NCBI GenBank assembly: GCA_963716925.1
Contig: CAVQUX010000010.1
Coordinates: forward strand, 310,001-374,000
Direction of reading: 5' to 3'
From: DAISKN01 sp963716925
GTDB lineage: Bacteria; Acidobacteriota; Vicinamibacteria; Marinacidobacterales; SMYC01
Length of the DNA: 64,000 nt
Shown here: in pieces, positions 16,225 through 24,742 of the stretch
Position numbering within the stretch: the first letter of the stretch is position 1
How the letters are laid out: each line of letters opens with the position of its first letter
Translations under genes and position numbers: made by a program
Notes under the pieces: model-generated
Databases searched by the model: none
Seen by the model: the letters and a program-made list of their open reading frames with translations, nothing else
Told to the model about the DNA's origin: nothing

Positions 16225-17367
16225 TTAGTTGTTCTCTTCTTTGCGTCTTTGCGCCTTTGCGCCTTTGCGTTCCTTCTTGGACTCTTGGAGCACTTTGCGG
16301 ACCATTGAGGACATCGCGAGCTCGGAGATGCCGTCGCGGCCCACCCACCGGTACTCCGCCTCCGGAGCCGCCGTGGGACTCGCTGCGAGCTCGGCCTCGA
16401 AGGCATGGAGGGTGATCCGGCGGTTCATGATGCTGTGCCTCACCCGTGCTACCTCATCACCGACCTCGAGAGAGATTCCGTACGTTCCCCGGGCCTCCCG
16501 CGCGAGCGCATCCCGCGGGCCCTCCCCTGTCCGGCATTCCCCCAGGGGAAGCTCCCAGAGATCCTTCAGAAGCGCCGTCCGGGTGCGACGGTACAGAAGG
16601 ATTCTCTCTCTCTGCTCGACGATGGCCGCGGCCATCACCACCGCGATCGATTTCGGTCTGGCGGGAAGCTCGGGAAGTCGCAGCTGGAGCCCTCGTCGGT
16701 TCGAAACGCACTCGTCCCGGAGCGGACAAACGAGACACCGCGGAGATCGGGGAGTGCAGACCAGCGCCCCGAGCTCCATGAGCGCTTGATTGAAGTCCGA
16801 TATCGATCGGCGCGGAAGGATCCGCGCCGCGAGATTCCAGAGATCCCGGTTCAAGGCCGCTCCCCGGGGATCGCCGCGAAGACCGAAGAGCCTCACGAGC
16901 ACCCGCGCCACGTTTCCGTCGAGGATCGGGGCAGGCTTTCCGAGCGCTATGGAAACGATGGCGCCGGCGGTGTAGCGGCCCACTCCCGGAAGCTCCATCC
17001 AACCCTCCACGTCCTCGGGGAAGCTTCCGTCGCGCTCGAGCACCAGGACCCGCGCGCCGCGGTGGAGGGCCCGCGCCCGGGAGTAGTAGCCCAGACCCGA
17101 CCAGAGAGCGAGGACTTCGCCCTCCGCGGCCGATGCGAGGCTCGCGAGGTCGGGGAATCGCTCGATGAACCGGAGAAAGTAGGGAACGACGGTCTCGACG
17201 CGAGTCTGCTGCAGCATCAGCTCCGAGACCCAGATGCGATAGGGATCGGGCGCTATTCTCCAGGGAAGCGGCCTCCGCGATCGCCGGTACCAGCGGAGTA
17301 GCTTGCCGGTAGGCACTTGCACGAAGTCGATCCTACCTCGCTTGCTCCGCCGCCGCGGCCGTAGCAC
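16225..17367 (-). CDS. mutY: A/G-specific adenine glycosylase MutY
   Basis: 380 residues. MutY removes adenine mispaired with 8-oxoguanine. Seen: RPLPWRIAPDPYRIWVSELM, catalytic Glu region LMLQQTRVETV, helix-hairpin-helix LPGVGRYTAGAI, catalytic Asp in ILDGNVARVL, and the [4Fe-4S] loop C-x6-C-x2-C-x5-C in CTPRSPRCLVCPLRDEC. The C-terminal NUDIX-like 8-oxoG recognition domain follows. The last ~14 residues (KERKGAKAQRRKEENN) are encoded by a dispersed repeat and are probably an accidental tail. Confidence 0.95.
   Translation of the reverse strand: MLRPRRRSKRGRIDFVQVPTGKLLRWYRRSRRPLPWRIAPDPYRIWVSELMLQQTRVETVVPYFLRFIERFPDLASLASAAEGEVLALWSGLGYYSRARALHRGARVLVLERDGSFPEDVEGWMELPGVGRYTAGAIVSIALGKPAPILDGNVARVLVRLFGLRGDPRGAALNRDLWNLAARILPRRSISDFNQALMELGALVCTPRSPRCLVCPLRDECVSNRRGLQLRLPELPARPKSIAVVMAAAIVEQRERILLYRRTRTALLKDLWELPLGECRTGEGPRDALAREARGTYGISLEVGDEVARVRHSIMNRRITLHAFEAELAASPTAAPEAEYRWVGRDGISELAMSSMVRKVLQESKKERKGAKAQRRKEENN
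16238..16272. repeat. Dispersed TTTGCG repeat, copy 1 (inside mutY 3' end)
   Basis: Period-9 array read on the plus strand as TTCTTTGCG TCTTTGCGC CTTTGCGCC TTTGCG. Copies 2-4 are at 19628-19656, 30242-30279 (inverted) and 50322-50353. Here it lies within the mutY reading frame and encodes the basic tail of the protein. Confidence 0.85.
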
Positions 17368-17427
17368 CGCGATTCCGGCAGACCCGTTTGCGTAGTCCCG
17401 GCAGCGGGGCTATCCTGTCCACGAAAG

Positions 17428-18354
17428 ATGAGTGCTACCCCGCTCGGCGAGCGCTACGTCGACCTGGGCGTCAAGGCCATCGACCAGGACGATCTGGAGA
17501 AGGCCCTCCGTTACCTGAACCGCGCGCTCTCGCTCGACTCGAGCTCCTACCTCGCGTACTACAACCGCGCCGTGGCCTACGACATGCTGGAGCGGCTCGA
17601 GGAGGCCCTCGCCGACTACGACCGCGCCCTCGCGATCCAGTCGAACCACCTCGCGTCCCAGCACAACCGCGCGGTGCTGCTGCGCGAGCTCGGAAGGCCG
17701 CGCGAGGCCATCGAAGCGTTCGAAGCGGTCTTGCGCTACGACCCTGACAACGGGGACGTGCTCTACAACCGCGGAATCGCCTACGCCGATCTCGGTCGGT
17801 GGGACGATGCTCTCCGCGACTACGCGCGCGCCATCGCCGCCGATCCGGAGAAGCTCGACGCGCGGATCGCAAAAGGAAACGCGCTCCTCGAGCTCGGGCG
17901 GATCGAATCCGCCCTCGAGGTCGCCCAGGACGCCGTCTCGCGGGACGAGCGGTCGGTGGAAGCCCGGGTGCTCCGTGGAATGGCGGAGTTCGATTCCGGG
18001 AGGTCCTCCGAAGCGGTCGAGGACTTCACCCGGGCGCTCGAGCTCACCCCCGATGACCACGGAGCGCTCCTGCATCGCGGCATCGTGCTCCTCCAGCTCA
18101 AGCGAAACGAGGAAGCGGTGCGCGATCTGAGGGAAGCCCTCAAGAACCACCCGGACTGCGACGAAGCGTTCTACCATCTGGCCATCGCGTACGTTCAGCT
18201 CGGGGATCGCGACGCGGCGCTCGACGCTCTGCAGAAGGCCATCGACATCCATCCTCCGCGGAGAACCGAGGCGCAGAAGGCGCAGGAGTTCGATCCGCTG
18301 CGCTCCGAGCCGCGCTTCAAGGCGGTGGTCGCGGGAAAGAGGCGCCGGGGATGA
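17428..18354 (+). CDS. TPR-repeat protein
   Basis: 308 residues made almost entirely of tetratricopeptide repeats (about eight), for example ALRYLNRALSLDSSSYLAYY, ALADYDRALAIQSNHLASQH and AVRDLREALKNHPDCDEAFY. No signal peptide or TM segment, so it is likely a cytosolic scaffold. Its stop overlaps the ATG of the next small zinc-ribbon gene (ATGA), so the two are probably made together. Divergent from mutY. Confidence 0.85.
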   Translation: MSATPLGERYVDLGVKAIDQDDLEKALRYLNRALSLDSSSYLAYYNRAVAYDMLERLEEALADYDRALAIQSNHLASQHNRAVLLRELGRPREAIEAFEAVLRYDPDNGDVLYNRGIAYADLGRWDDALRDYARAIAADPEKLDARIAKGNALLELGRIESALEVAQDAVSRDERSVEARVLRGMAEFDSGRSSEAVEDFTRALELTPDDHGALLHRGIVLLQLKRNEEAVRDLREALKNHPDCDEAFYHLAIAYVQLGDRDAALDALQKAIDIHPPRRTEAQKAQEFDPLRSEPRFKAVVAGKRRRG

Positions 18355-18521
18355 AGCCCAGGCCGGCCGAAGAGGCGGCCGAAAGCCTGGAGACTCCCGC
18401 GCACGATCCCGAGGCCGTCATCCGAACCTGCCCCAACTGCGGAGCGAGGCTCCAGGAGAGCCGGTGCAAGCTCCTCTGCCCCCGCTGCCACTACTACATG
18501 AGCTGCTCCGACTACTACTGA
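18351..18521 (+). CDS. Small zinc-ribbon protein (56 aa)
   Basis: A short gene of 56 codons. After an acidic ~25-residue N-terminus it carries two CxxC knuckles, TCPNCGARL and LLCPRCHYYMSCSDYY, at 14-residue spacing, the pattern of a rubredoxin-like zinc ribbon. The start overlaps the TPR gene stop and the end overlaps the convergent M20 gene by 7 bp. Function unknown; perhaps it acts with the TPR protein. The paired knuckles and coupled start make it a credible gene despite the size. Confidence 0.7.
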   Translation: MKPRPAEEAAESLETPAHDPEAVIRTCPNCGARLQESRCKLLCPRCHYYMSCSDYY

Positions 18522-19528
18522 TCCTCGTGCAGCAGATCCAGCGCGAGTCGCTGGTAGTAGCCGACGGCATCGAGCGCTTCCTTCTTTCCGATCTTCTCCC
18601 GCGACGTGTGGGCGTCGTGAATCGAGCCCGGTCCGATCAGGAGCGGCTTGCCGAAGGTCTTCAGCGACTTGATGTCGGTCCCGAACGCGACTGGAGCGAC
18701 GTCGAACCCCGGGCGCGTCTCGCAGAAAACGGCGTCCGACTGTGAGATGACCTCGTAGCCGGTCGCCGGATGGCGAGCCAGGATGGAGTCGAGCGTTTCC
18801 CGCACCTGAGCCGCACGGCCGACGACGCGGATGAACACCGTGGCTTCGGCCGCGGGAGCGAGCACGTTCGCCGCGAGCCCTCCCGCGAGGGTTCCGATGT
18901 TCACGGTCGCGGACCCGAGGACGTCGCTCCGACCCCACTCGGCGCCGCGGATATCGGCGAGCGCGTCGAGGAGGCGATCGATGGCCGACTCACCGAGATG
19001 CGGATAGGCGGAGTGCGCCGCCCTGCCCTTCGCCGTCAACCGGAACTTGAAGCCTCCCTTGTGCCCGTTCGCCATCCGGTTCTCGGTCGGCTCTCCCACC
19101 ACGACGTAGCGGGCGCGGGACGGAAGCCGGTTCGCGGCGAGCGCCCCAACGCTATCGACTTCCTCCCCCACGACGAACAGGAGGCCCACGTCCTCGATGC
19201 CCTGTTCCCGGAGAGCCGCTGCGGCGAATACCATCGCCGCGAGAACGCCCTTCGCGTCGCACGAGCCCCGGCCGTAGACATAATCGTCATCCTCGGAGCT
19301 CGCGTAGAACGGCGGGACGGTGTCGAGATGAGTGCAGAACACGACCCGCGGGAGGACTCGGGAACTGAGGGCATAGACGTTTCGCCGTCCGTCGACGACG
19401 TCTTGCAGCGTGACGGCGAATCCGCGCTCTCGAAGATCCCGGTCGAGAAACGACGCCAGCTCCTGCTCCGACCCCGTTACCGACGGAATGTCGACGAGGC
19501 GGCGGATGTAATCGACGAGTTGTGACAT
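18515..19528 (-). CDS. M20-family metallopeptidase/deacylase (ArgE/DapE/CPG2 type)
   Basis: 337 residues. Metal-site motifs of the M20 family: VVFCTHLDTVPPF (His and Asp), YGRGSCDAKGVLAAMV (bridging Asp), LLFVVGEEVDSVGA (catalytic Glu-Glu), VVGEPTENR (Glu/Asp) and GPGSIHDAHTSREKI (C-terminal His). Members hydrolyse N-acyl amino acids or small peptides; the exact substrate (acetylornithine, acetyl-lysine, succinyl-DAP) cannot be settled from these residues. No biosynthetic neighbours help. Confidence 0.9.
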   Translation of the reverse strand: MSQLVDYIRRLVDIPSVTGSEQELASFLDRDLRERGFAVTLQDVVDGRRNVYALSSRVLPRVVFCTHLDTVPPFYASSEDDDYVYGRGSCDAKGVLAAMVFAAAALREQGIEDVGLLFVVGEEVDSVGALAANRLPSRARYVVVGEPTENRMANGHKGGFKFRLTAKGRAAHSAYPHLGESAIDRLLDALADIRGAEWGRSDVLGSATVNIGTLAGGLAANVLAPAAEATVFIRVVGRAAQVRETLDSILARHPATGYEVISQSDAVFCETRPGFDVAPVAFGTDIKSLKTFGKPLLIGPGSIHDAHTSREKIGKKEALDAVGYYQRLALDLLHEDQ

Positions 19529-19627
19529 CGGGAAGTTGTAAGGAAGGGGATGTAGAGATAGGAGGCGTAATCCCCTGAGCGATATCCGCCTAATCCCCTC
19601 TCGTTTCCGTTCCCCTTGTTTGGATTT

Positions 19628-19656
19628 CTTCTTTGCGCCTTTGCGCCTTTGCGTTC
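19628..19656. repeat. Dispersed TTTGCG repeat, copy 2
   Basis: TTCTTCTTTGCGCCTTTGCG followed by CCTTTGCGTT, same orientation as copy 1. It lies between the VOC gene 3' end and the M20 gene start. Confidence 0.85.
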
Positions 19657-19673
19657 GATTCCTGTCTTCGCCG

Positions 19674-20162
19674 TCAGTCCTCGGGCTCGACCTTGGCCGC
19701 GAGCATGACCGTCCTGCCCTCGGGGTCGGTGGTGGTGAGGACCCGATGTCCCCAGGGCATGGTCTGGGGCGGTCTCGGGAAGCGGACTCCTTTCGCGAGG
19801 AGATGCTCGTAGGCCCGGTCGACGTCCTCCACCATGAAATAGAGGCCCGGCTCCCGGGGCACGGTCTCGCCGCCCCTCAGCTCGGGATGCGGGGGCATGA
19901 ATCCGAGGCTCGAGCTAGAAGACGTCCGTACGACGAGATAATCGAGCCCGTCCATGTCCTGGAATTCGGTCGGAAGCTCCAGGATCTCTCCGTAGAATTT
20001 CTGGAGCTGAGACGATTTGTAGGTCAGGTAGTCGACGTGCTGGCTCGAGATCGAAAGCGGCGGCTTCCGCGGGGCGGAGGGCTTCGGCGCGGCTTTCTTG
20101 CTGGCCGCTTTCTTCGCCGGAGCTTTCTTCGTCTTCTTCTTCGGCACCCGCTTCTTCGCCAT
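19674..20162 (-). CDS. VOC (glyoxalase/bleomycin-resistance) domain protein with Lys-rich N-terminal tail
   Basis: 162 residues. Residues 1-35 are a Lys/Ala/Pro tail (MAKKRVPKKKTKKAPAKKAA and similar), resembling histone-H1-like or eukaryote-like DNA-binding tails. From about residue 40 a VOC domain follows: HVDYLTYKSSQLQKFYGEIL, then GLYFMVEDVDRAYEHLLAKG and a C-terminal DPEGRTVMLAAKVEPE. VOC proteins bind a metal and act on varied small substrates; none is identifiable. It begins 6 bp after the deacetylase-like gene. Confidence 0.8.
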   Translation of the reverse strand: MAKKRVPKKKTKKAPAKKAASKKAAPKPSAPRKPPLSISSQHVDYLTYKSSQLQKFYGEILELPTEFQDMDGLDYLVVRTSSSSSLGFMPPHPELRGGETVPREPGLYFMVEDVDRAYEHLLAKGVRFPRPPQTMPWGHRVLTTTDPEGRTVMLAAKVEPED

Positions 20163-20168
20163 GGAGAA

Positions 20169-21233
20169 TCAACTTCTCCGCAAGCTGGTCCAGTACTCCC
20201 CGTGTACGGCCCTCAGCTCGTTCACCAGCTCCTCCGCGGCGGCACCGGGGTCGGCCGGCTCTTCTCGCGGACCGCCGCTCATGACGCCGAGCACGTAGCC
20301 GATCGACTCCTCCAGCGCCCGGAGGTCGTACCCGCCTTCCAGAACGAAGACCGCTCTCCCCCCGCAGACTTCCTGCGCGAGGAGCAGAATCTCGGCGGTG
20401 ATGGCGCCGTAGCCGGCGCTCGAGAGCTCCATCCCTCCGAGCGGGTCGGCGCGGTGGGCGTCGAATCCCGCGGAGACCAGCACCAGCTCGGGCTTATACT
20501 CGCGCCCCACGGGCACGAGGACGTCGCGGAACACCCGGAGATACTCGCGGTCTCCCATTCCCGCCGGCATGGGAATGTTCAGGGTGTATCCCTCTCCCTC
20601 GTCCTTTCCCGTCTCCTGGATGCCCCCGGTCCCCGGATAGTGCGGAGACTGGTGGGTCGAGAGGTAGAGGACCTCGGGCGAGGTGTAGAAGGCCTTCTGC
20701 GTTCCGTTTCCGTGATGCACGTCGAAGTCGATGATCAGGATGCGGTGCATCTGGTAGCGCTTGAGCGCATACATCGCCCCGACGGCGACATTGTTGAAGA
20801 AGCAGAAGCCCATCGCCTTGTCGGGCTTCGCGTGGTGGCCGGGGGGACGGGGAAAGGCGAACGCGTTCTCCAGCCTGCCTTCTCCCGCTCGCGCCACCGG
20901 GCCCGCGGTCATCACGCGATCGATCCCCGTGAGCACGGCGCCGACCGCGAGGTGGGCGACGTCGGCGGTGGCGGAAGAGGCGATGGTGTCCGAGTCGAGG
21001 TAGGTCCGCTCCTTCCCTCGAGTGGCCATGACCTCGTCGTAGAGCCTCTCCCAATGGACGAGGAGAATGTGCTCCTTCTCCGCGGGCTTCGGGCTCACGA
21101 TCTCGAGCTTGGGCGCCAGCTTGGGAGAGGCGATGGCGCGGGCCACGGCGCCCATGCGCTCCGCCGACTCCGGGTGCCCTTCGCCCGGATCGTGCTTCCG
21201 GAAGTCGTCGCTGACGATGACTCCGGTCGGCAT
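20169..21233 (-). CDS. Histone-deacetylase-family protein (acetylpolyamine/acetyl-lysine deacetylase type)
   Basis: 354 residues from ATG 21233 (MPTGVIVSDDFRKHDPG). HDAC-superfamily residues are in place: RPPGHHAKPDKAMGFCFFNN (the HH charge relay), IIDFDVHHGNGTQ (zinc Asp and His), LVSAGFDAHRADPLG (zinc Asp) and LEGGYDL (Gly-Gly-Tyr transition-state loop). Bacterial members deacetylate polyamines or acetyl-lysine. It follows fabF by 7 bp on the same strand and precedes the Lys-rich VOC gene. Confidence 0.92.
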   Translation of the reverse strand: MPTGVIVSDDFRKHDPGEGHPESAERMGAVARAIASPKLAPKLEIVSPKPAEKEHILLVHWERLYDEVMATRGKERTYLDSDTIASSATADVAHLAVGAVLTGIDRVMTAGPVARAGEGRLENAFAFPRPPGHHAKPDKAMGFCFFNNVAVGAMYALKRYQMHRILIIDFDVHHGNGTQKAFYTSPEVLYLSTHQSPHYPGTGGIQETGKDEGEGYTLNIPMPAGMGDREYLRVFRDVLVPVGREYKPELVLVSAGFDAHRADPLGGMELSSAGYGAITAEILLLAQEVCGGRAVFVLEGGYDLRALEESIGYVLGVMSGGPREEPADPGAAAEELVNELRAVHGEYWTSLRRS

Positions 21234-21240
21234 CTCGCGC

Positions 21241-22500
21241 CTAGCTCCCCGGCCGATAGCGGCGGAAAAGAAGGGCCGCGTTCGTTCCACCGAATCCGAA
21301 CGAGTTCGATAGAGCGTGATCCACCCGAGCGGCCCGGGCCACGTTCGGAACGTAGTCGAGGTCGCACTCGGGGTCCGGGGTCTCGTAGTTCACCGTGGGC
21401 GGCAGTTTCTGATCGCGGAGCGCGAGGACGGTGATCCCCGCCTCGAGCCCCCCGGCTCCACCCAGCAGATGGCCGGTCATGGATTTCGTGGAGCTCACCG
21501 CCACCCCGCGCGCGTGATCGCCGAAGACTTTCTTGATCGCGAGGGTCTCGGTGCGGTCGTTGTACTCCGTCGAGGTCCCGTGGGCGTTGATGTAGTCGAC
21601 CTCCTCCGGTCGAATGCCGGCGTCGGCGATGGCCATGGCCATCACCCGGGAGGCGCCGTCCGCGTCCTCCGAGGGCGTCGTCATGTGGTAGGCGTCCGAA
21701 GTCATGCCGTAGCCGAGGAGCTCGGCGTAGATTCGCGCGCCGCGGGCTTTCGCCGTCTCGAGCGCTTCGAGCACGAGGATCCCCGACCCCTCGCCCACGA
21801 CGAAACCGTCCCGGTCCTTGTCGAACGGCCGGGACGCTCGTTGCGGCTCCTCGTTGCGGGTGGAGAGCGCGCGCATCGCCGCGAACCCTCCGACTCCCAT
21901 CGGGGTGATCGCCGCCTCGGTTCCGCCGGCGATGAACGCGTCGGCATCTCCCCGCTGGATGATCTTCATCGCGTCGCCGATTGCGTGAGCGCTCGCGGAG
22001 CAGGCGGTTGCGGTCGCCGAGTTGGGGCCCTTGGCCCCGAAACGGATGGATACCTGGCCGGCGGCGAGGTTGATGATCATCGCGGGAATGAAGAACGGAG
22101 AGATCCTCCGAGGTCCGCTCGACAGCAGCACCTTGTGCTCCCGCTCGATAGTGGCGAACCCGCCGATGCCCGAACCGATGAACACTCCCACTCGTTCGGC
22201 GTTGTCCTTGGTGATCTCGAGCGCCGCATCCGCGACGGCGAACGTCGAGGCGGCGAGGGCGTACTGGATGAAGACGTCCATCTTCTTGACGTCTTTCTTG
22301 TCGATGAACCGAAGCGGATCGAATCCCTTGACCTCGCCGGCGATACGGACGGTGAAGGCCGACGGGTCGAAGTGGGTGATGGGACCGATGCCCGAGCGGC
22401 CCGCGAGCAGACCTTCCCAGGTCTCTTCGGTGCCGATTCCGAGCGCGGAGACCAGCCCCACGCCCGTAACCACCACCCTGCGATTCGGATGATTCAGCAC
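21241..22500 (-). CDS. fabF: 3-oxoacyl-ACP synthase II
   Basis: 419 residues from a GTG start. KAS II catalytic triad: Cys in TATACSASAHAIGDAMK, His in YINAHGTSTEYND and His in STKSMTGHLLGGAGG. N-terminal RRVVVTGVGLVSALG is standard. FabF elongates acyl-ACP with malonyl-ACP. It closes the fabD-fabG-acpP-fabF run, 22 bp after acpP. Confidence 0.97.
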   Translation of the reverse strand: MLNHPNRRVVVTGVGLVSALGIGTEETWEGLLAGRSGIGPITHFDPSAFTVRIAGEVKGFDPLRFIDKKDVKKMDVFIQYALAASTFAVADAALEITKDNAERVGVFIGSGIGGFATIEREHKVLLSSGPRRISPFFIPAMIINLAAGQVSIRFGAKGPNSATATACSASAHAIGDAMKIIQRGDADAFIAGGTEAAITPMGVGGFAAMRALSTRNEEPQRASRPFDKDRDGFVVGEGSGILVLEALETAKARGARIYAELLGYGMTSDAYHMTTPSEDADGASRVMAMAIADAGIRPEEVDYINAHGTSTEYNDRTETLAIKKVFGDHARGVAVSSTKSMTGHLLGGAGGLEAGITVLALRDQKLPPTVNYETPDPECDLDYVPNVARAARVDHALSNSFGFGGTNAALLFRRYRPGS

Positions 22501-22522
22501 TTTCGGAACCGACGTGCTCCTG

Positions 22523-22759
22523 CTATTTCGCGTGCTCCTGGATGTAGGAGACCGCTTCTTTCACCCGCGTGATCTTCTCCGCGTCCTCGTCGGGGATCTC
22601 GATCCCGAACTCTTCTTCCAGGGCCATCACCAGCTCGACCTGGTCGAGGGAATCGGCGCCGAGGTCGTCCACGAAAGACGCGTCTTCGGTAACCTGATCC
22701 TGATCGACGCCGAGCTGCTCGACGATGATCCCCTTCACTTTCTCGGAAATGTTGCTCAT
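22523..22759 (-). CDS. acpP: Acyl carrier protein
   Basis: 78 residues, acidic. Phosphopantetheine attachment Ser sits in GADSLDQVELVMALEEEF. N-terminal MSNISEKVKGIIVEQLGVDQ is typical. ACP carries the growing acyl chain for the neighbouring Fab enzymes. Confidence 0.98.
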   Translation of the reverse strand: MSNISEKVKGIIVEQLGVDQDQVTEDASFVDDLGADSLDQVELVMALEEEFGIEIPDEDAEKITRVKEAVSYIQEHAK

Positions 22760-22788
22760 GAAACCTCCTTGAATCAGCTAGAACCGAG

Positions 22789-23535
22789 CTACATGTACAA
22801 ACCGCCGTTGACCGAAAGGACTTGACCGGTGACGTAGCCCGCCCCCTCCGAGGCGAGGAACAGCGCCGCCGCCGCCACGTCTTCGGGCCTGCCGATGCGC
22901 TGCATCGGAATCGAATCGAACAAGAGTTTTCTCGCGTCCTCGGAGATGCCGCTCGTCATGTCGGTCTCGATGTATCCGGGCGCAATGGCGTTGACGGTGA
23001 TCTGCCGCGACGCGACTTCCCTGGCCAGCGCCTTGGTGAAACCCAGAATCGCGGCCTTGGACGTGGCGTAGTTCGCCTGCCCCGGGTTCCCCGTCAACCC
23101 GACGACCGAGCTCATGTTGATGATCCTGCCGCCACGCTGGCGAATCATAGGTCGCAATACCGCCTGGCTGCAATAGTAGAGCCCATTGACGTTGGTGGCG
23201 ATGACCGACTCCCACTCGTCCGGCTTCATCCTCATGAGGAGATTGTCGCGGGTGATCCCGGCGTTGTTGACGAGGATATCGATACGTCCGCGTTCCTGAA
23301 CGAACGCCTTCACCGCCGCCTCGACGGCTTCGCGATCCGCAACGTCCATCGCCAAGCCTTTGACCGCGCGGGAGGCTTCCCCCGACAGGCCTTCCGCGGC
23401 TTCGGCAACCCGGGCTGGATCCCGCCCGGTGATACAGACGTCCACTCCCAGGCGCGAGAAAGCGAACGCGATCGCGCGGCCGATCCCGCGCGTCCCGCCG
23501 GTCACCAGGGCGACCTTTCCCTCCCATTCAGACAA
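22789..23535 (-). CDS. fabG: 3-oxoacyl-ACP reductase
   Basis: 248 residues from TTG 23535, which overlaps the fabD 3' end; a longer start at 23568 would overlap fabD by 41 bp. SDR motifs: VTGGTRGIGRAIA (NADPH loop), LVNNAGITRDNLL, catalytic Ser and Tyr-Lys in SSVVGLTGNPGQANYATSKA, and IAPGYIETDM. FabG reduces 3-ketoacyl-ACP in each elongation cycle. Confidence 0.95.
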   Translation of the reverse strand: MSEWEGKVALVTGGTRGIGRAIAFAFSRLGVDVCITGRDPARVAEAAEGLSGEASRAVKGLAMDVADREAVEAAVKAFVQERGRIDILVNNAGITRDNLLMRMKPDEWESVIATNVNGLYYCSQAVLRPMIRQRGGRIINMSSVVGLTGNPGQANYATSKAAILGFTKALAREVASRQITVNAIAPGYIETDMTSGISEDARKLLFDSIPMQRIGRPEDVAAAALFLASEGAGYVTGQVLSVNGGLYM

Positions 23536-24481
23536 CGGGAGCCCCCTCCGTGAAAAAACGACCCACATCTACGGGACCGCTCACCGAGGCAACGGAAGCG
23601 CCCTTCACGATCTTCCGCACCAGGCCCGAGAGAACCTTGCCCGGTCCCACTTCGACGAAACGCTTCACCCCCCGCTCGGCCATCGCCTCGATGGTCTCCT
23701 CCCACCGCACCGCGGAGGCCACCTGTCGAATCAGTGCCTCGCGGGCTTCGTCGCCGCTCACGATCGGCCGGGCGTCGACGTTGGTGAAAAGGGGCACGTC
23801 GAGGTCCCGAAAGGCGACGGCCTCGAGGTCCCGAGCGAGAGCTTTCGCCGCTGGTTCCATGAGCCGGCAGTGGAAGGGAGCGCTCACCGCGAGCGGGATC
23901 GCCCTTTTCGCCCCGCGCTCGCGGGCGAGGCCGCAGGCGCGCTCGACGGCCTGCCGGTGGCCGGCGATGACCACCTGGCCCGCGCCGTTGAAGTTCGCGG
24001 GCTCGACGATTCCCTCTCCAGTGACGTCGAGGCAGACCGCTTCCACCTCCCGCGCGGAAAGCCCGAGGATCGCCGCCATCGCTCCAGCCCCCACCGGGAC
24101 CGCGGCCTGCATGTAGCCTCCGCGCTTCCTGACGAGAACGACCCCTTCCTCGAGTCCGAGGGCCGAAGCGAACACCAGCGCGGAATACTCGCCCAGGCTG
24201 TGGCCGGCGACGAAGTCGGGCCGGGCACCCATGGAGCGGAGCACCTCCCCGAGGGCGATCGACGTCGTGAGAATCGCGGGTTGGGTGTTCTCGGTGAGCC
24301 GCAGATCTTCCTCCGGCCCCTCGAAGCAGAGCTTCGAGATCGGAAACCCAAGCGCCTCGTCGGCCCGGGAGAAGACCGTCTGAGCTTGCGGGTAGCGCTC
24401 GGCCGCTTCCCGACCCATACCCGGCTGTTGAGACCCCTGGCCCGGAAACAGAAACGCGACTTTGCCTTCGGCGTTCGTCAT
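23528..24481 (-). CDS. fabD: Malonyl-CoA:ACP transacylase
   Basis: 317 residues. FabD signatures are AFLFPGQGSQQPGMG, the nucleophile GHSLGEYSALVFA and the His in SAPFHCRLMEPAA. It loads malonate onto ACP. The 3' end overlaps the fabG start by a few bases. plsX and fabH, often found just upstream, are absent from this cluster. Confidence 0.97.
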   Translation of the reverse strand: MTNAEGKVAFLFPGQGSQQPGMGREAAERYPQAQTVFSRADEALGFPISKLCFEGPEEDLRLTENTQPAILTTSIALGEVLRSMGARPDFVAGHSLGEYSALVFASALGLEEGVVLVRKRGGYMQAAVPVGAGAMAAILGLSAREVEAVCLDVTGEGIVEPANFNGAGQVVIAGHRQAVERACGLARERGAKRAIPLAVSAPFHCRLMEPAAKALARDLEAVAFRDLDVPLFTNVDARPIVSGDEAREALIRQVASAVRWEETIEAMAERGVKRFVEVGPGKVLSGLVRKIVKGASVASVSGPVDVGRFFTEGAPVV

Positions 24482-24559
24482 CGGCGCATGAGTTTCTGAT
24501 CGATTTCGGGCCCGTTATCGGGTCCGAGCGCGATCTAGATTTCAGGACCTAGAGGAAGC

Positions 24560-24742
24560 TCAGATTTCCTTGACTTCCATGACCTGGGTACCCTTGTAGT
24601 ACCCACAGCTGGGACATACACGATGCGGATGTTTGGGCTGGTGGCAATTGGGGCACTCCGAGAGCGGCTTCTTGGCGAGGGCGTCATGCGCCCGGCGCTT
24701 GCCTCTCCGGCTCTTCGAGTGCCGTCTCTTGGGATTCGGCAT
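24560..24742 (-). CDS. rpmF: 50S ribosomal protein L32
   Basis: 60 residues: MPNPKRRHSKSRRGKRRAHD followed by a zinc-ribbon form with CPNCHQPKHPHRVCPSCGYY, ending KGTQVMEVKEI. All four Cys are retained (C+ paralogue). Its ATG abuts the stop of the DUF177 gene, the classic yceD-rpmF pair. Confidence 0.97.
   Translation of the reverse strand: MPNPKRRHSKSRRGKRRAHDALAKKPLSECPNCHQPKHPHRVCPSCGYYKGTQVMEVKEI

Noticed and set aside
23535..23568. Longer FabG start at 23568
   Set aside because: Would overlap fabD by 41 bp and add residues not typical of FabG; TTG 23535 fits the family start.
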